The position numbers were made by a program, and so were the translations under genes. The notes beneath the pieces are model-generated. The model was not told where the DNA came from. It was given only the letters and a program-made list of their open reading frames with translations, and ran no database searches. From positions 1 through 35,736 of IMG/VR virus record IMGVR_UViG_3300017730_003473: 35,736 nt of DNA; one strand, given 5' to 3'. Of this stretch, positions 14,750 through 22,615 are shown piece by piece. How positions within the stretch are numbered: position 1 is the stretch's first letter; every line of letters starts with the position of its first letter. This DNA is from a virus.

Positions 14750-15026
14750 TATAGATGAAACTATATTCATGACCCAAAATATGGATTACGAAAATAGTCA
14801 ACCATTTTTAGAGCGGATACAAAAAATCAATAAACTTTATGATGAAGGTCATACTATTGTATACTGGACCGCTAGGGGTTCGGGATCTGGTAAAGACTGG
14901 TCAAAAGTGACGAAAGATCAATTTGAACGTTACGGCGTGAAACATCACACTTTAAAATTTGGCAAACCTGTATATGATCTATTTATAGACGATAAGAATA
15001 TTAACTCAGAAGTTTTTTTTAAATGA
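14733..15026 (+). CDS. Small HAD-superfamily protein of capsule-locus type
   Basis: The start is taken at ATG 14733, because the family motif IYVDIDETI begins right after it; an in-frame ATG at 14694 would add 13 residues with no family similarity. The 97-residue product has HAD motif I (DIDET), a motif II-like segment TIVYWTARGS, and an acidic motif near FIDDKNINS. Small HADs of this type are found in capsule and lipopolysaccharide gene clusters, where they are supposed to be sugar-phosphate phosphatases. The protein has no cap domain and is smaller than most active HAD enzymes. It overlaps both neighbours (17 and 4 bases). Confidence 0.8.
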   Translation: MTIYVDIDETIFMTQNMDYENSQPFLERIQKINKLYDEGHTIVYWTARGSGSGKDWSKVTKDQFERYGVKHHTLKFGKPVYDLFIDDKNINSEVFFK

Positions 15027-16051
15027 AGAAGGTAATCATTACAGGGGTAACAGGTCAAGATGGTAGCTTTATGGCTGATTACCTCTTGGAGAACACAGAG
15101 CATATTGTTGTGGCTGGCGTTCGAAGGTTGAGTGTTAAAAACCACCAGAATATAGCTCATCTACTAGATAATCCTCGTTTCAAGCTTATTGACTTGGATG
15201 TTGCTGACCAAGCTAATACAGAATTGGTGATAGCGGAAGAGAAGCCTGATTATTTTATAAATTTTGCGGCTAATTCTTTTGTCGGCGTCAGTTGGAGGAT
15301 GCCAGTCAATCATATGGAGACTAACGCTATGGCTGTTTTATACCAACTTGAGGCTATTCGCAAATATTGCCCAGAATGCAGGTATTATAATGCTGGCTCT
15401 TCAGAAGAGTTTGGGGACGTCCAGTACTCTCCTCAGTCAGAACTTCACCCTTTACGTCCAAGAAGCCCTTATGGGGTCTCTAAGGCTAGTGCGAGGCATA
15501 TGGTGAAGGTCTGGAGGGATTCTTATGATTTATTCGCTATCCAAGGTTGGTTATTCAATCATGAAGGGACTCGTCGTGGAGAGGAGTTTGTCACTCGTAA
15601 AATAACTAAGAATGCAGCTCGTATCAAAAATCAATACACATCAAGTGAATTTAAGCCTCTTGAACTAGGTAATATTGACGCTAAAAGAGATTGGAGCGAT
15701 TCCGAAGATTTTGTAGAGGGTATTTGGTTAATGTTAAATCAAGAAGAACCTATAGAATATGTTTTATCTTCAAATGAGACTCACACCATTAGGGAGTTTG
15801 TAGAGCAAGCATTTAATTTTGCTGGGTTTGCTGCTGATAAGTGCGAGTGGGTGGGGGAAGGTGTAGATGAGAAATATATGCATGAAGGTAGGGTTTTAAT
15901 GAAGGTCAATCCAAATTTTTATCGCCCCGCCGAAGTGGAATTACTTTGGGGTGACTCTTCTAATGCTCGAAGGTTTCTTGGTTGGAAGCCTAGAACTGAC
16001 TTTATAAGATTAGTTGGGAAAATGGTTGCACACGATCTGAAAGAGTGGTAA
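15023..16051 (+). CDS. gmd: GDP-mannose 4,6-dehydratase
   Basis: A 342-residue short-chain dehydrogenase/reductase making GDP-4-keto-6-deoxymannose, the precursor of fucose, rhamnose, perosamine and others. Motifs: TGVTGQDG (7-14) binds NADP; YNAGSSEEFG (122-131) is the family's active-site segment with S126 and E128; SPYGVSKASARH (148-159) holds Y150 and K154 of the YxxxK pair; LFNHEGTRRGEEFVTRKI matches the GMD substrate region. The length is close to the normal 345-370. gmd occurs in several cyanophages. No reductase or epimerase for the keto-sugar is visible here, so a host enzyme would complete the pathway. It is the last gene of the glycan cassette. Confidence 0.93.
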   Translation: MKKVIITGVTGQDGSFMADYLLENTEHIVVAGVRRLSVKNHQNIAHLLDNPRFKLIDLDVADQANTELVIAEEKPDYFINFAANSFVGVSWRMPVNHMETNAMAVLYQLEAIRKYCPECRYYNAGSSEEFGDVQYSPQSELHPLRPRSPYGVSKASARHMVKVWRDSYDLFAIQGWLFNHEGTRRGEEFVTRKITKNAARIKNQYTSSEFKPLELGNIDAKRDWSDSEDFVEGIWLMLNQEEPIEYVLSSNETHTIREFVEQAFNFAGFAADKCEWVGEGVDEKYMHEGRVLMKVNPNFYRPAEVELLWGDSSNARRFLGWKPRTDFIRLVGKMVAHDLKEW

Positions 16052-16054
16052 CTT
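16026..16054 (+). promoter_or_regulatory. Possible promoter TTGCAC-N17-TAACTT before the replication block
   Basis: TTGCAC (16026-16031), a 17-base spacer and a weak -10 TAACTT (16049-16054) that ends six bases before ATG 16061. The -10 is poor, but the spacing matches the other start-proximal promoters of the window. Confidence 0.4.
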
Positions 16055-16060
16055 AATCTC

Positions 16061-16504
16061 ATGCCAAGAGGTAAAAAGAGATGCCCTAGCTGCGAAACAC
16101 ATGTCGCATCTGGGGCTTCTTCTTGTGACTGTGGCCACGTTTTCAAAAAAAAGAAACAAGCCAAGCCTAAGATAAAAAAAACAGATATCTTAAAAAGGCT
16201 TGTTGAAGAACCTGCGAAAAACAAAAGGATTTTTTACTCAAGAGAAATGAAATTTCTAAACGATTTGGTGGACAAATACTCTTTAGAATTCATGAATGTA
16301 GTGAATTTTTACCGACAGTTTGAATCGTTGACTTACTTGAGAAGCCCTAAACTAAAAGAGACGCTTGACAAAAAATTCAGGGCATTTAATTATGTGGTTG
16401 ATAAATCGAGATACCCAGAATATAATCTAGGTGAAAAAAGCGGTGAGGACCGATTTGTAGAGAAGAAAAGAAAAACGATAAAAGATTTTTTAACAGATGA
16501 GTAA
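16061..16504 (+). CDS. Zinc-ribbon protein of unknown function at the head of the recombination block
   Basis: A 147-residue basic protein. The N-terminus RCPSCETHVASGASSCDCGHVF (one residue pair per knuckle at C8/C11 and C22/C24) reads as a treble-clef zinc ribbon of the UPF0547 type, with CxxC and a shortened CxC. A Lys-rich linker then leads to a helical domain (about 45-147) with many charged residues. I do not recognise that domain. It overlaps the uvsX-like gene by eight bases, so a role with the recombinase or helicase (loader, mediator or transcription factor) is a reasonable guess, no more. Confidence 0.6.
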   Translation: MPRGKKRCPSCETHVASGASSCDCGHVFKKKKQAKPKIKKTDILKRLVEEPAKNKRIFYSREMKFLNDLVDKYSLEFMNVVNFYRQFESLTYLRSPKLKETLDKKFRAFNYVVDKSRYPEYNLGEKSGEDRFVEKKRKTIKDFLTDE

Positions 16505-17636
16505 AATGGCTAGTAAAAAAACAGTTGCAACAGTGAGTTCGAAAAGTTTATTAAATAATTTTTTGAAAAGTAATAAAGAGGATCACTTCAATTACGAAGA
16601 GCAGATTAGTTACAGAGTATCAAGTGGATCTTTGGAATTTGACCACCATCTCGATGGGGGTTTTGGCCCCGGCTTACATAGATTTGTTGGGATGAATGAA
16701 GGAGGGAAGACTTCAGCTTCCTTGGAAGTCATGAAGAACTTCTTAAAAATGCCTAAATCAAAAGCTGTTTATTTCAAAGCGGAAGGTCGGCTTTCAGATG
16801 AGATGATAAAGCGTTGCGGGATTAAATTTGTATTTGACAATGAGGAATGGGAAGAGGGGACATGTTTTGTTTTTGAGTCTAATATTTATGAAACATCAGT
16901 AGACTTAATGAGGCAATTAGTGACGTCTAACGAAGAGAAGAATAAATACTGTTTTGTTTTAGATTCCGTAGATGGTTTAATTAAAAAAGCAGATAACCAA
17001 AAAACATTTGAAGAGTCTTCTCAGGTAGCTGGAGGAGCAAATATTGCTGCTACTTTTATGAAGAAGATGTCGATTGCTCTTGCAAAGAAAGGTCACATGG
17101 CGATTTTTATCTCTCAGGTTAGAGCTGACATTAAGCTAGATCCATATTCTAAAGCCCCTGTGCGCCAGACAACTGCAACAGGTGGAAACGCTTTGTTGCA
17201 CTTTGCAAACTGGATCATTGAATTCGAACCTCGATTTGGTGGGGATAACATACTGCTTAATCCATCTAATAAAAAAATGGACCCTAAAACTAATCCAGCT
17301 ATAGGGCATTATGCTAAGGTTGTAGTCAAGAAATCTCCAAACGAGAAGACTAACACTAGAATATCTTACCCTATTCGTTACGGAAGAACTGGAGGCAATT
17401 CAATTTGGGTAGAGAAAGAGGTCGTAGGCACCCTTGAAGCTTGGGAATTTATCAAAAAAGCTGGTGCTTGGATTTCAATTACAGAAGATTTTAGAGAGAT
17501 TCTAAATGAAGGAGGTTTCTCACTTCCAGAAAAAGTTCAAGGAGAGAATAAATTATTTTCTCTGATCGAAGATGACTCAGCTCTCTGTCAATATCTGGTA
17601 GCTTATTTTAAGAAAATGTTTAGCGGTCAAGAATGA
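16497..17636 (+). CDS. uvsX: UvsX/RecA-like recombinase
   Basis: A 379-residue RecA-family ATPase for strand exchange in recombination and recombination-dependent replication. Walker A is GMNEGGKTS (65-73), the Walker B strand is CFVLDSVDGL (152-161), and FISQVRADIKLDP (204-216) is the motif 3 glutamine region before the DNA-binding loop L2, followed by TGGNALLHFANWI. The form is closer to T4 UvsX and cyanophage UvsX than to bacterial RecA. The N-terminal 40 residues would form the oligomerisation arm. It overlaps the zinc-ribbon gene upstream by eight bases and the nuclease gene downstream by four. Confidence 0.92.
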   Translation: MSKMASKKTVATVSSKSLLNNFLKSNKEDHFNYEEQISYRVSSGSLEFDHHLDGGFGPGLHRFVGMNEGGKTSASLEVMKNFLKMPKSKAVYFKAEGRLSDEMIKRCGIKFVFDNEEWEEGTCFVFESNIYETSVDLMRQLVTSNEEKNKYCFVLDSVDGLIKKADNQKTFEESSQVAGGANIAATFMKKMSIALAKKGHMAIFISQVRADIKLDPYSKAPVRQTTATGGNALLHFANWIIEFEPRFGGDNILLNPSNKKMDPKTNPAIGHYAKVVVKKSPNEKTNTRISYPIRYGRTGGNSIWVEKEVVGTLEAWEFIKKAGAWISITEDFREILNEGGFSLPEKVQGENKLFSLIEDDSALCQYLVAYFKKMFSGQE

Positions 17637-18040
17637 AATTTTATTCTGTAGATGGTAAACTTAGAAATCTTAAAAACCCTAGAAAATATCATATAGATTG
17701 GGATTCTTCTAGTAGGAGCAAGTTTCAGAAAAGTGTTAAAGATTTTCTCTACCCATACTGGGGTAACGATGTAGTTTTTGAAGAGTTTCGGATAGTAGGC
17801 TCTCGATTGTCTTTAGACTTTTACAACGCTAACAAAAGGATTGCTATTGAAGTGCAAGGCGCTCAGCATACAAAGTATGTCAAACATTTCCATAAAAATA
17901 GGTACAAGTTTTTAGACCAACTTAAAAGGGATCAGAAAAAGCTCGACTTCTGTGAGATAAACGATATAAAGTTGGTAGAGATATATCCTAATGACACGGT
18001 AGACCAATCATTTTTTGAGAATCAAGACATTTATTTATGA
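17633..18040 (+). CDS. Vsr/DUF559-like PD-(D/E)XK nuclease
   Basis: A 135-residue single-domain nuclease. The core is E50, then LSLDFYNANKRIAIEVQG (59-76) giving D62 and the E73-x-Q75 pair, then KRDQKKLDFCEINDIKLVEI (98-117), the helix and strand that follow the active site in very-short-patch-repair and DUF559 endonucleases. It lies between the uvsX-like and dnaB-like genes, overlapping the first by four bases, so it may process recombination or replication intermediates, for example as a resolvase or nickase. A selfish homing-type nuclease is the alternative, but it is translationally embedded in the operon, which argues against that. Confidence 0.75.
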   Translation: MKFYSVDGKLRNLKNPRKYHIDWDSSSRSKFQKSVKDFLYPYWGNDVVFEEFRIVGSRLSLDFYNANKRIAIEVQGAQHTKYVKHFHKNRYKFLDQLKRDQKKLDFCEINDIKLVEIYPNDTVDQSFFENQDIYL

Positions 18041-18267
18041 GCGAAGATAAAGAAGCGTTTTCAATCCCACAAGGGTTTGTAGAAAAGATTTACGAGATAT
18101 CTGGCGACTCAGATAAATATAAAGGAGTGATCATGGTCGCGGCTAATGAATCTGGAGATCCAATTGTGTATAGCAAATTCGACTCTACGATAACAGAATT
18201 AGGTCTAACAAAAGCTTTACATCAGTATTTATATAGGGTAGACAAAGAACCTGAAGAGGACTTATGA
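18037..18267 (+). CDS. Small acidic protein of unknown function
   Basis: A 76-residue acidic protein with no motif I recognise. It appears to be a small alpha/beta fold: GVIMVAANESGDPIVYS (about 30-46) suggests two beta strands, followed by helices and a DKEPEEDL tail. It overlaps its neighbours by four bases on both sides (nuclease and helicase genes), so it is surely translated. It could be a helicase or nuclease partner. Confidence 0.6.
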   Translation: MSEDKEAFSIPQGFVEKIYEISGDSDKYKGVIMVAANESGDPIVYSKFDSTITELGLTKALHQYLYRVDKEPEEDL

Positions 18268-19802
18268 TTTACAGTTATGAACTAGAAAGACAGCTTTTAG
18301 CTGGGCTGTTGAGAGATCCTCAGTCTTTGATTGAGATTTCTAATTTTATTAGTCACAAAGACTTTTATTCTGATACGTCTCTTTTGCATGCTACCATCTT
18401 TAGAATCATCAAACAGTCTGTAGATGCTGGTGAAGAAGTAGATAATATCATTCTAGCTCAGAGAGTTAATGAGGTGGGCCTTAGTTTTGAAGGCGATGTC
18501 ACCCCAGCTGAGTATATTAAGTCTCTAGCGATGAGGTCGGTCCCCTCGGGGAACCTATTAAAAACATGTAAGGAGGTTAAGAAATACTCAATCAGAAGGG
18601 AGATTGTAGAGTCTTCTGAATTGGTAGCTAAGAAGATGAAGGGGATGGCCCCAGAATCTTCGTATAGAGAGATCGTAGAAACTGCTGATCAGATCTATAA
18701 TTCTAGAATAAATCTGTTTGATATCGGAAATGATGTTCCCGAAAACATCTATAATGATATGGAGCATATGATTGAGGAGAGGGGCAATAATCCAATTGAA
18801 GAATTTGGAATGATGGGTCCACATAAGAAAGTTAATGATATCTATGGCTCTCTACTTAGACCCGGAAACATAACTGTTATTGTAGCTCGTTCTGGAGTAG
18901 GGAAAACACAATTCTGCATGGACTATGCTACTAAAGTAGCTTTAAAATACGACGTTCCAGTTCTACACTTTGATAACGGTGAGATGAGTAAAGAGGAACT
19001 TATAATGCGGCAATGTGCAGCGCACTCTGGAGTTCCGATGCATTTGTTGGAGAGTGGTAAATGGAGAAATGCTGGAGAACAGGTTGTTAATAAAGTTAGA
19101 TCTGTTTGGTCTAAAGTCCAAAACCTTAGATTTTACTACTATAATGTTGGCGGTATGGATGTTGACGTTATGATCAACACCTTGAAAAGGTTTTACTATT
19201 CTACTGTTGGCAGGGGTAACAAGATGGTATTTTCTTTTGACTATATCAAAACCACAAATAATTCTTCAGCAAATAAGAATGAGTGGCAGGTTGTTGGGGA
19301 AATGGTTGATAAATTTAAGAGGTGTATCCAAAAAGAGATCCTTGAGGATGGAGACCCGGTAATACCCATGATAACTTCTGTTCAATCAAATAGAAGTGGT
19401 ATCACTACAAACAGAAACTCTCAGAATATAATTGATGATGAGAGTATTGTATCCCTTTCAGACAGAATCACTCAGTTTTGTTCTCACATGTTTATTATTA
19501 GGCGTAAGACTGAAGATGAGATTCAGTTAGAGGGAGATAGGTTTGGTACTCACAAAATGATCAGTGTTAAGTATCGAAGTTTGGGTAGGGATATTGCTGG
19601 CGCTATCGAACCAGTGCAGGTGGAAGACTCTCTTCGTAAAAACTTTATCAATTTAAATTTTAATAATTTTAATATTTCAGAAAGGGGCGACTTAAGAGAC
19701 ATTGTCGCTGTTCAAAATGGAGAAGCACTATTAGATGACAGTATACCAGATGCACCAGCAAGACAAGAGACAGAAGACGCCCCAGAACTTGGTTCCTTCT
19801 GA
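18264..19802 (+). CDS. dnaB: DnaB-like replicative helicase
   Basis: A 512-residue hexameric 5'-3' helicase. The N-terminal domain (about 1-105) begins YSYELERQLLAGLLRDPQ like the DnaB-N domain that interacts with primase. The RecA-like motor domain has Walker A ARSGVGKTQ (208-216), a DnaB-type LHFDNGEMSKEEL segment (about 236-248), Walker B near VFSFDYIK, and the glutamine/arginine-rich TSVQSNRSG segment. The C-terminal tail is Asp/Glu/Pro-rich. Its last 68 bases overlap the primase gene, so helicase and primase are made together. It is distinct from T4 gp41 in having a full DnaB-N-like start. Confidence 0.92.
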   Translation: MIYSYELERQLLAGLLRDPQSLIEISNFISHKDFYSDTSLLHATIFRIIKQSVDAGEEVDNIILAQRVNEVGLSFEGDVTPAEYIKSLAMRSVPSGNLLKTCKEVKKYSIRREIVESSELVAKKMKGMAPESSYREIVETADQIYNSRINLFDIGNDVPENIYNDMEHMIEERGNNPIEEFGMMGPHKKVNDIYGSLLRPGNITVIVARSGVGKTQFCMDYATKVALKYDVPVLHFDNGEMSKEELIMRQCAAHSGVPMHLLESGKWRNAGEQVVNKVRSVWSKVQNLRFYYYNVGGMDVDVMINTLKRFYYSTVGRGNKMVFSFDYIKTTNNSSANKNEWQVVGEMVDKFKRCIQKEILEDGDPVIPMITSVQSNRSGITTNRNSQNIIDDESIVSLSDRITQFCSHMFIIRRKTEDEIQLEGDRFGTHKMISVKYRSLGRDIAGAIEPVQVEDSLRKNFINLNFNNFNISERGDLRDIVAVQNGEALLDDSIPDAPARQETEDAPELGSF

Positions 19803-20820
19803 AGAGTTTGAGAGGGTTTTGGTTTCAATAGGCTATAAGCTCATTGATTGTGGCGATCATTGGAGGTCACAAGCTTTATACAGAAACGGAGATAACGCTA
19901 CAGCTTTAAAGATTTATAAGAATACTGGAGTATGGATGGATTTTGTGGAGCCTAAAGGATCTCTTCCTTTTGAAGCTCTAGTCAGAATGACTGTTGGTGA
20001 TAATGGAAAGTTTTCTGAGACTCTAAAAAAGATCAAAAGCGATAAAGCTTATATAGCTCCAAGAGTAGATAAGATAGAAATGGAAAAATGCTACCCAGAG
20101 GATTGCTTAGATAAGTTATTCCCTAACTACAAATTTTATAAAGACAAAGGTATATCGGAGCAGACGCAACTAGCTTTCAAAGTAGGTTTAGCTGGAGTTG
20201 GTAAGATGTATCGGAGAATGGTATTCCCAATATACAACCAAAATAAGCAGATTATTGGTTTCTCTGGCCGGAAGATAGATGACAATAATGATTATGCTAA
20301 GTGGAAGCATATAGGCAAAAAGAATACTTGGGTTTATCCAGCCTGTGTAGAAGATAACGAATGTAGCTCGGAGATTGATAAGCTCGGCCAAGTTATTTTA
20401 GTTGAGAGTATAGGTGATGCTATGGCTCTGTATGATCAAGGCGTCAAAAACATCTTAGTCTTATTCGGGTTGTCTGCCAGTCCAAGCATCATTAATTATC
20501 TCTCCAGTAAGGTTTTGGATAACATTTACATTTCTACCAATAACGATTCGAATTCTTCTCAGAACAGAGGTTTGATAGCTGCGATAAAAAACTATTTAAA
20601 GTTAGCTAAACGTTTTGATTTAAATGTCCTTACTATCAAACTCCCACAAAACGGTAATGATTTTGGAGAAATGTATCAGAGTGGTTATAATATCAATAAC
20701 TGGATTGATAGACATATAGATCAACAAGAGCAAAAAGATTACATTTGTAATTACGTCTCCAAAAACCCTCGGCTGTTTACTAAAGCTGAAAATAGCATGG
20801 CTAAGAAATTAAATGATTGA
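19735..20820 (+). CDS. dnaG: DnaG-like primase with TOPRIM domain, zinc cysteines lost
   Basis: A 361-residue primase. Residues 20-90 occupy the place of the CHC2 zinc-binding domain (HWRSQALYRNGDNATALKIY, then VWMDFVEP), but the zinc ligands are missing; one cysteine remains, at C39. The RNA polymerase core has RMVFPIYNQNKQIIGFSGRK (161-180), typical of DnaG. The TOPRIM domain follows: VILVESIGDAMALYDQG with E224, and STNNDSNSSQNRG (267-279) with D271 in place of the usual DxD. The start could be ATG 19735 or 19750; both lie within dnaB. The C-terminal helicase-interaction domain is short. It makes RNA primers for lagging-strand synthesis. Confidence 0.85.
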   Translation: MTVYQMHQQDKRQKTPQNLVPSEEFERVLVSIGYKLIDCGDHWRSQALYRNGDNATALKIYKNTGVWMDFVEPKGSLPFEALVRMTVGDNGKFSETLKKIKSDKAYIAPRVDKIEMEKCYPEDCLDKLFPNYKFYKDKGISEQTQLAFKVGLAGVGKMYRRMVFPIYNQNKQIIGFSGRKIDDNNDYAKWKHIGKKNTWVYPACVEDNECSSEIDKLGQVILVESIGDAMALYDQGVKNILVLFGLSASPSIINYLSSKVLDNIYISTNNDSNSSQNRGLIAAIKNYLKLAKRFDLNVLTIKLPQNGNDFGEMYQSGYNINNWIDRHIDQQEQKDYICNYVSKNPRLFTKAENSMAKKLND

Positions 20821-21838
20821 ACCTAAAACAGCTCTATCCGCAAGTAGAATTAAGACCGCTCAAGGATGCTCTTGGTTATACTGGTGTAAGTATAAACTAA
20901 AACTCCCCGATACTAGCAATGATGGAGCTAGGAGAGGTTCTATATGTCATTTGATTTTCGAAGTGCTTGGCGAACCTCGCCATAGAAAGCATTATGACGA
21001 AATTATGCAAAAGCATGATATCTTCTCTGTTCCTTGTGTTGAGCGTTTAGTAATGAAACACGCTCGTCGAGAGGGTGTGGATGATGAAGAGAATATCCAA
21101 ATGATTAAAGAGATGACCTTCAATGGTTTAAGTTATGATTTCTTTGGATATGATTTGGATGATCCAACAGAAGAGCTTTCTGAGCAAGATTTTGATATAG
21201 TTAAAAATGATGGAGACATTGCTTACAGGATTAGGGGTTTTATAGACAAACTCTTTCTTTATAAGAAGCAAAAATTCGCCCTCATCAGAGACTTCAAAAC
21301 TAGTAAAGAGGTCTTCAAAGGTAAGGATGCTGAAGACAATATGCAGGATTTGATGTATAGCTTGGCTAGTCAACATTTATTTCCTGCGTATAAAAATAAA
21401 CAGAGTGAATTTCTTTTTGTAAAATTCGATTTAGATCCGAATGCTAAAAAGAGTGGCGTGATGAGAATGGAGCCATTGAGTGACGAGGATCTTTTAGGCT
21501 TTGAAATGCAACTCACTGAGATCCAGCGATACTTAGATAATTTTTCCGAAGAGGATGCTGTATCTAATATGGCCGCAGACAAAGGGTTTCCGACAGATAG
21601 CTCCTTTAGTGGGCGGCTGCTTTGTGGCTTCGCAAAACAAAAAGGAGAATTAAAAAAAGACGGGAACATAAAATGGCATTGTTCCATGAAGTTTGATTTC
21701 TTTTATTATTTATTCAAGAACCGGGATGGCCAAACTGTAGGTTCTTGTTTCGAGGAGGAGTTCTCTAAGGATATCGTCCCAGAAGGCTGCACCTACGAAA
21801 TACAATATTATAAGGGTTGCCCGTCTCATTGTTCTTGA
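20813..21838 (+). CDS. Cas4/RecB-type PD-(D/E)XK exonuclease
   Basis: A 341-residue nuclease. LSASRIKTAQGCSWLYWCKYK (8-28) is the typical opening of the PD-(D/E)XK_1 family, followed by RGSICHLIFE (41-50, H46), GFIDKLF (142-148, D145), IRDFKTSK (158-165, D160-x-K162), and QDLMYSL (178-184) as the QxxxY motif. These are all the catalytic elements of Cas4, AddB and RecB nucleases. Cysteines at 19, 271 and 290 and in the CPSHC end (336-340) could hold a 4Fe-4S cluster as in Cas4, but the spacing is not classical. It probably resects DNA ends for the UvsX-like recombinase or for repair. It overlaps the primase gene by eight bases. Confidence 0.85.
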   Translation: MIEPKTALSASRIKTAQGCSWLYWCKYKLKLPDTSNDGARRGSICHLIFEVLGEPRHRKHYDEIMQKHDIFSVPCVERLVMKHARREGVDDEENIQMIKEMTFNGLSYDFFGYDLDDPTEELSEQDFDIVKNDGDIAYRIRGFIDKLFLYKKQKFALIRDFKTSKEVFKGKDAEDNMQDLMYSLASQHLFPAYKNKQSEFLFVKFDLDPNAKKSGVMRMEPLSDEDLLGFEMQLTEIQRYLDNFSEEDAVSNMAADKGFPTDSSFSGRLLCGFAKQKGELKKDGNIKWHCSMKFDFFYYLFKNRDGQTVGSCFEEEFSKDIVPEGCTYEIQYYKGCPSHCS

Positions 21839-21862
21839 TTTCTTTGTGGACCTCTGTAAACT
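21835..21862 (+). promoter_or_regulatory. Promoter TTGATT-N16-TAAACT before the polymerase genes
   Basis: TTGATT (21835-21840, over the preceding stop), a 16-base spacer and TAAACT (21857-21862), which ends six bases before GTG 21869 and nine before ATG 21872. The spacer after the -10 contains AAAGGGG, which could instead act as a Shine-Dalgarno for neither codon at good distance. A leaderless start is predicted. Confidence 0.5.
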
Positions 21863-21868
21863 AAAGGG

Positions 21869-22615
21869 GTGATGACCCCTGTATTTAGATCCACATACTC
21901 TTACGGTAAAAGCATTTTAACTTTAGACGGAAAGTCAAAGGAGTTTGGTGCAGATTCCTTGGTTGATATCTGCCTTAGTAATAACATCAAGGATGTTGTT
22001 TTGGTAGAAGATAATCTAACAAGCTTTATGAAGGCGTTTAAAGTTTGCTCAAGCAATGACCTCAACTTGTATTATGGATTAAGGCTGACTTTCTGCAACG
22101 ATATGAATGAAGAGTCGTCAAGCTCTAATCATAAAAACATCATTTTTGCTAAGACTGATGAAGGATGTAAACTTTTGAACAAAATATACTCTTGCGCTTT
22201 TACAGAGGGTGATGGGAGGATAGATTATCCTACATTTAAGAAGTACTGGGATAAAACATCATTGTCGTTTGTTGTTCCGTTTTATGATAGCTATATACAT
22301 GAGAATAACTTCCATCAAAAGAATTGCATCCCTGATTTAGAAGGTTTAGATCCTGTGTTTTGGTCCGAGAGTAACGATTTACCTTTCGACCATTTACTGG
22401 ATATCAAGGTTCAAGAAGCTACAAAAAGAAAGCAATATAGGGTTGCTAAAGTTAAAACGATCCTATATAAAGAGAAAAAGGATGTCGAAGCTCTTCAAAC
22501 TTACAAGATTCTTTCTACCAGATCTTTTGGAAGGCCGTCAACACTTAGCAGCCCAGATTTAAACCATTTTGGCAGTCAAGAATTCTGTTTTGAAAGTTAC
22601 CTTGAACAATCATGA
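21869..22615 (+). CDS. Stand-alone degenerate PHP domain of DNA polymerase III alpha
   Basis: A 248-residue protein (start GTG 21869 or ATG 21872) that looks like the N-terminal PHP domain of DnaE, encoded separately. FRSTYSYGKSILTLDG (6-21) corresponds to the DnaE start FxHLHxHSxYSLLDG, and later KDVVLVEDN (41-49) to the ALTDHGN strand, LNLYYGLRL (66-74) to GIKPIIGxE, and IIFAKTDEGCKLLNKIYS to LLAKNxxGYxNLxKLxS. The catalytic HxH and DH histidines are replaced, so phosphoesterase activity is not expected and the domain should be structural. It is followed by the exonuclease gene (ATGA overlap) and then the polymerase body. Confidence 0.75.
   Translation: MMTPVFRSTYSYGKSILTLDGKSKEFGADSLVDICLSNNIKDVVLVEDNLTSFMKAFKVCSSNDLNLYYGLRLTFCNDMNEESSSSNHKNIIFAKTDEGCKLLNKIYSCAFTEGDGRIDYPTFKKYWDKTSLSFVVPFYDSYIHENNFHQKNCIPDLEGLDPVFWSESNDLPFDHLLDIKVQEATKRKQYRVAKVKTILYKEKKDVEALQTYKILSTRSFGRPSTLSSPDLNHFGSQEFCFESYLEQS

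Noticed and set aside
17633-18040. Vsr-like nuclease as a selfish homing endonuclease
   Set aside because: It is embedded by 4-base overlaps in an operon, and neither neighbour shows an intron or interrupted domain.
21370-21687. Minus-strand frame of 105 codons inside the Cas4/RecB-like gene
   Set aside because: Antisense shadow with no motif or start signal.
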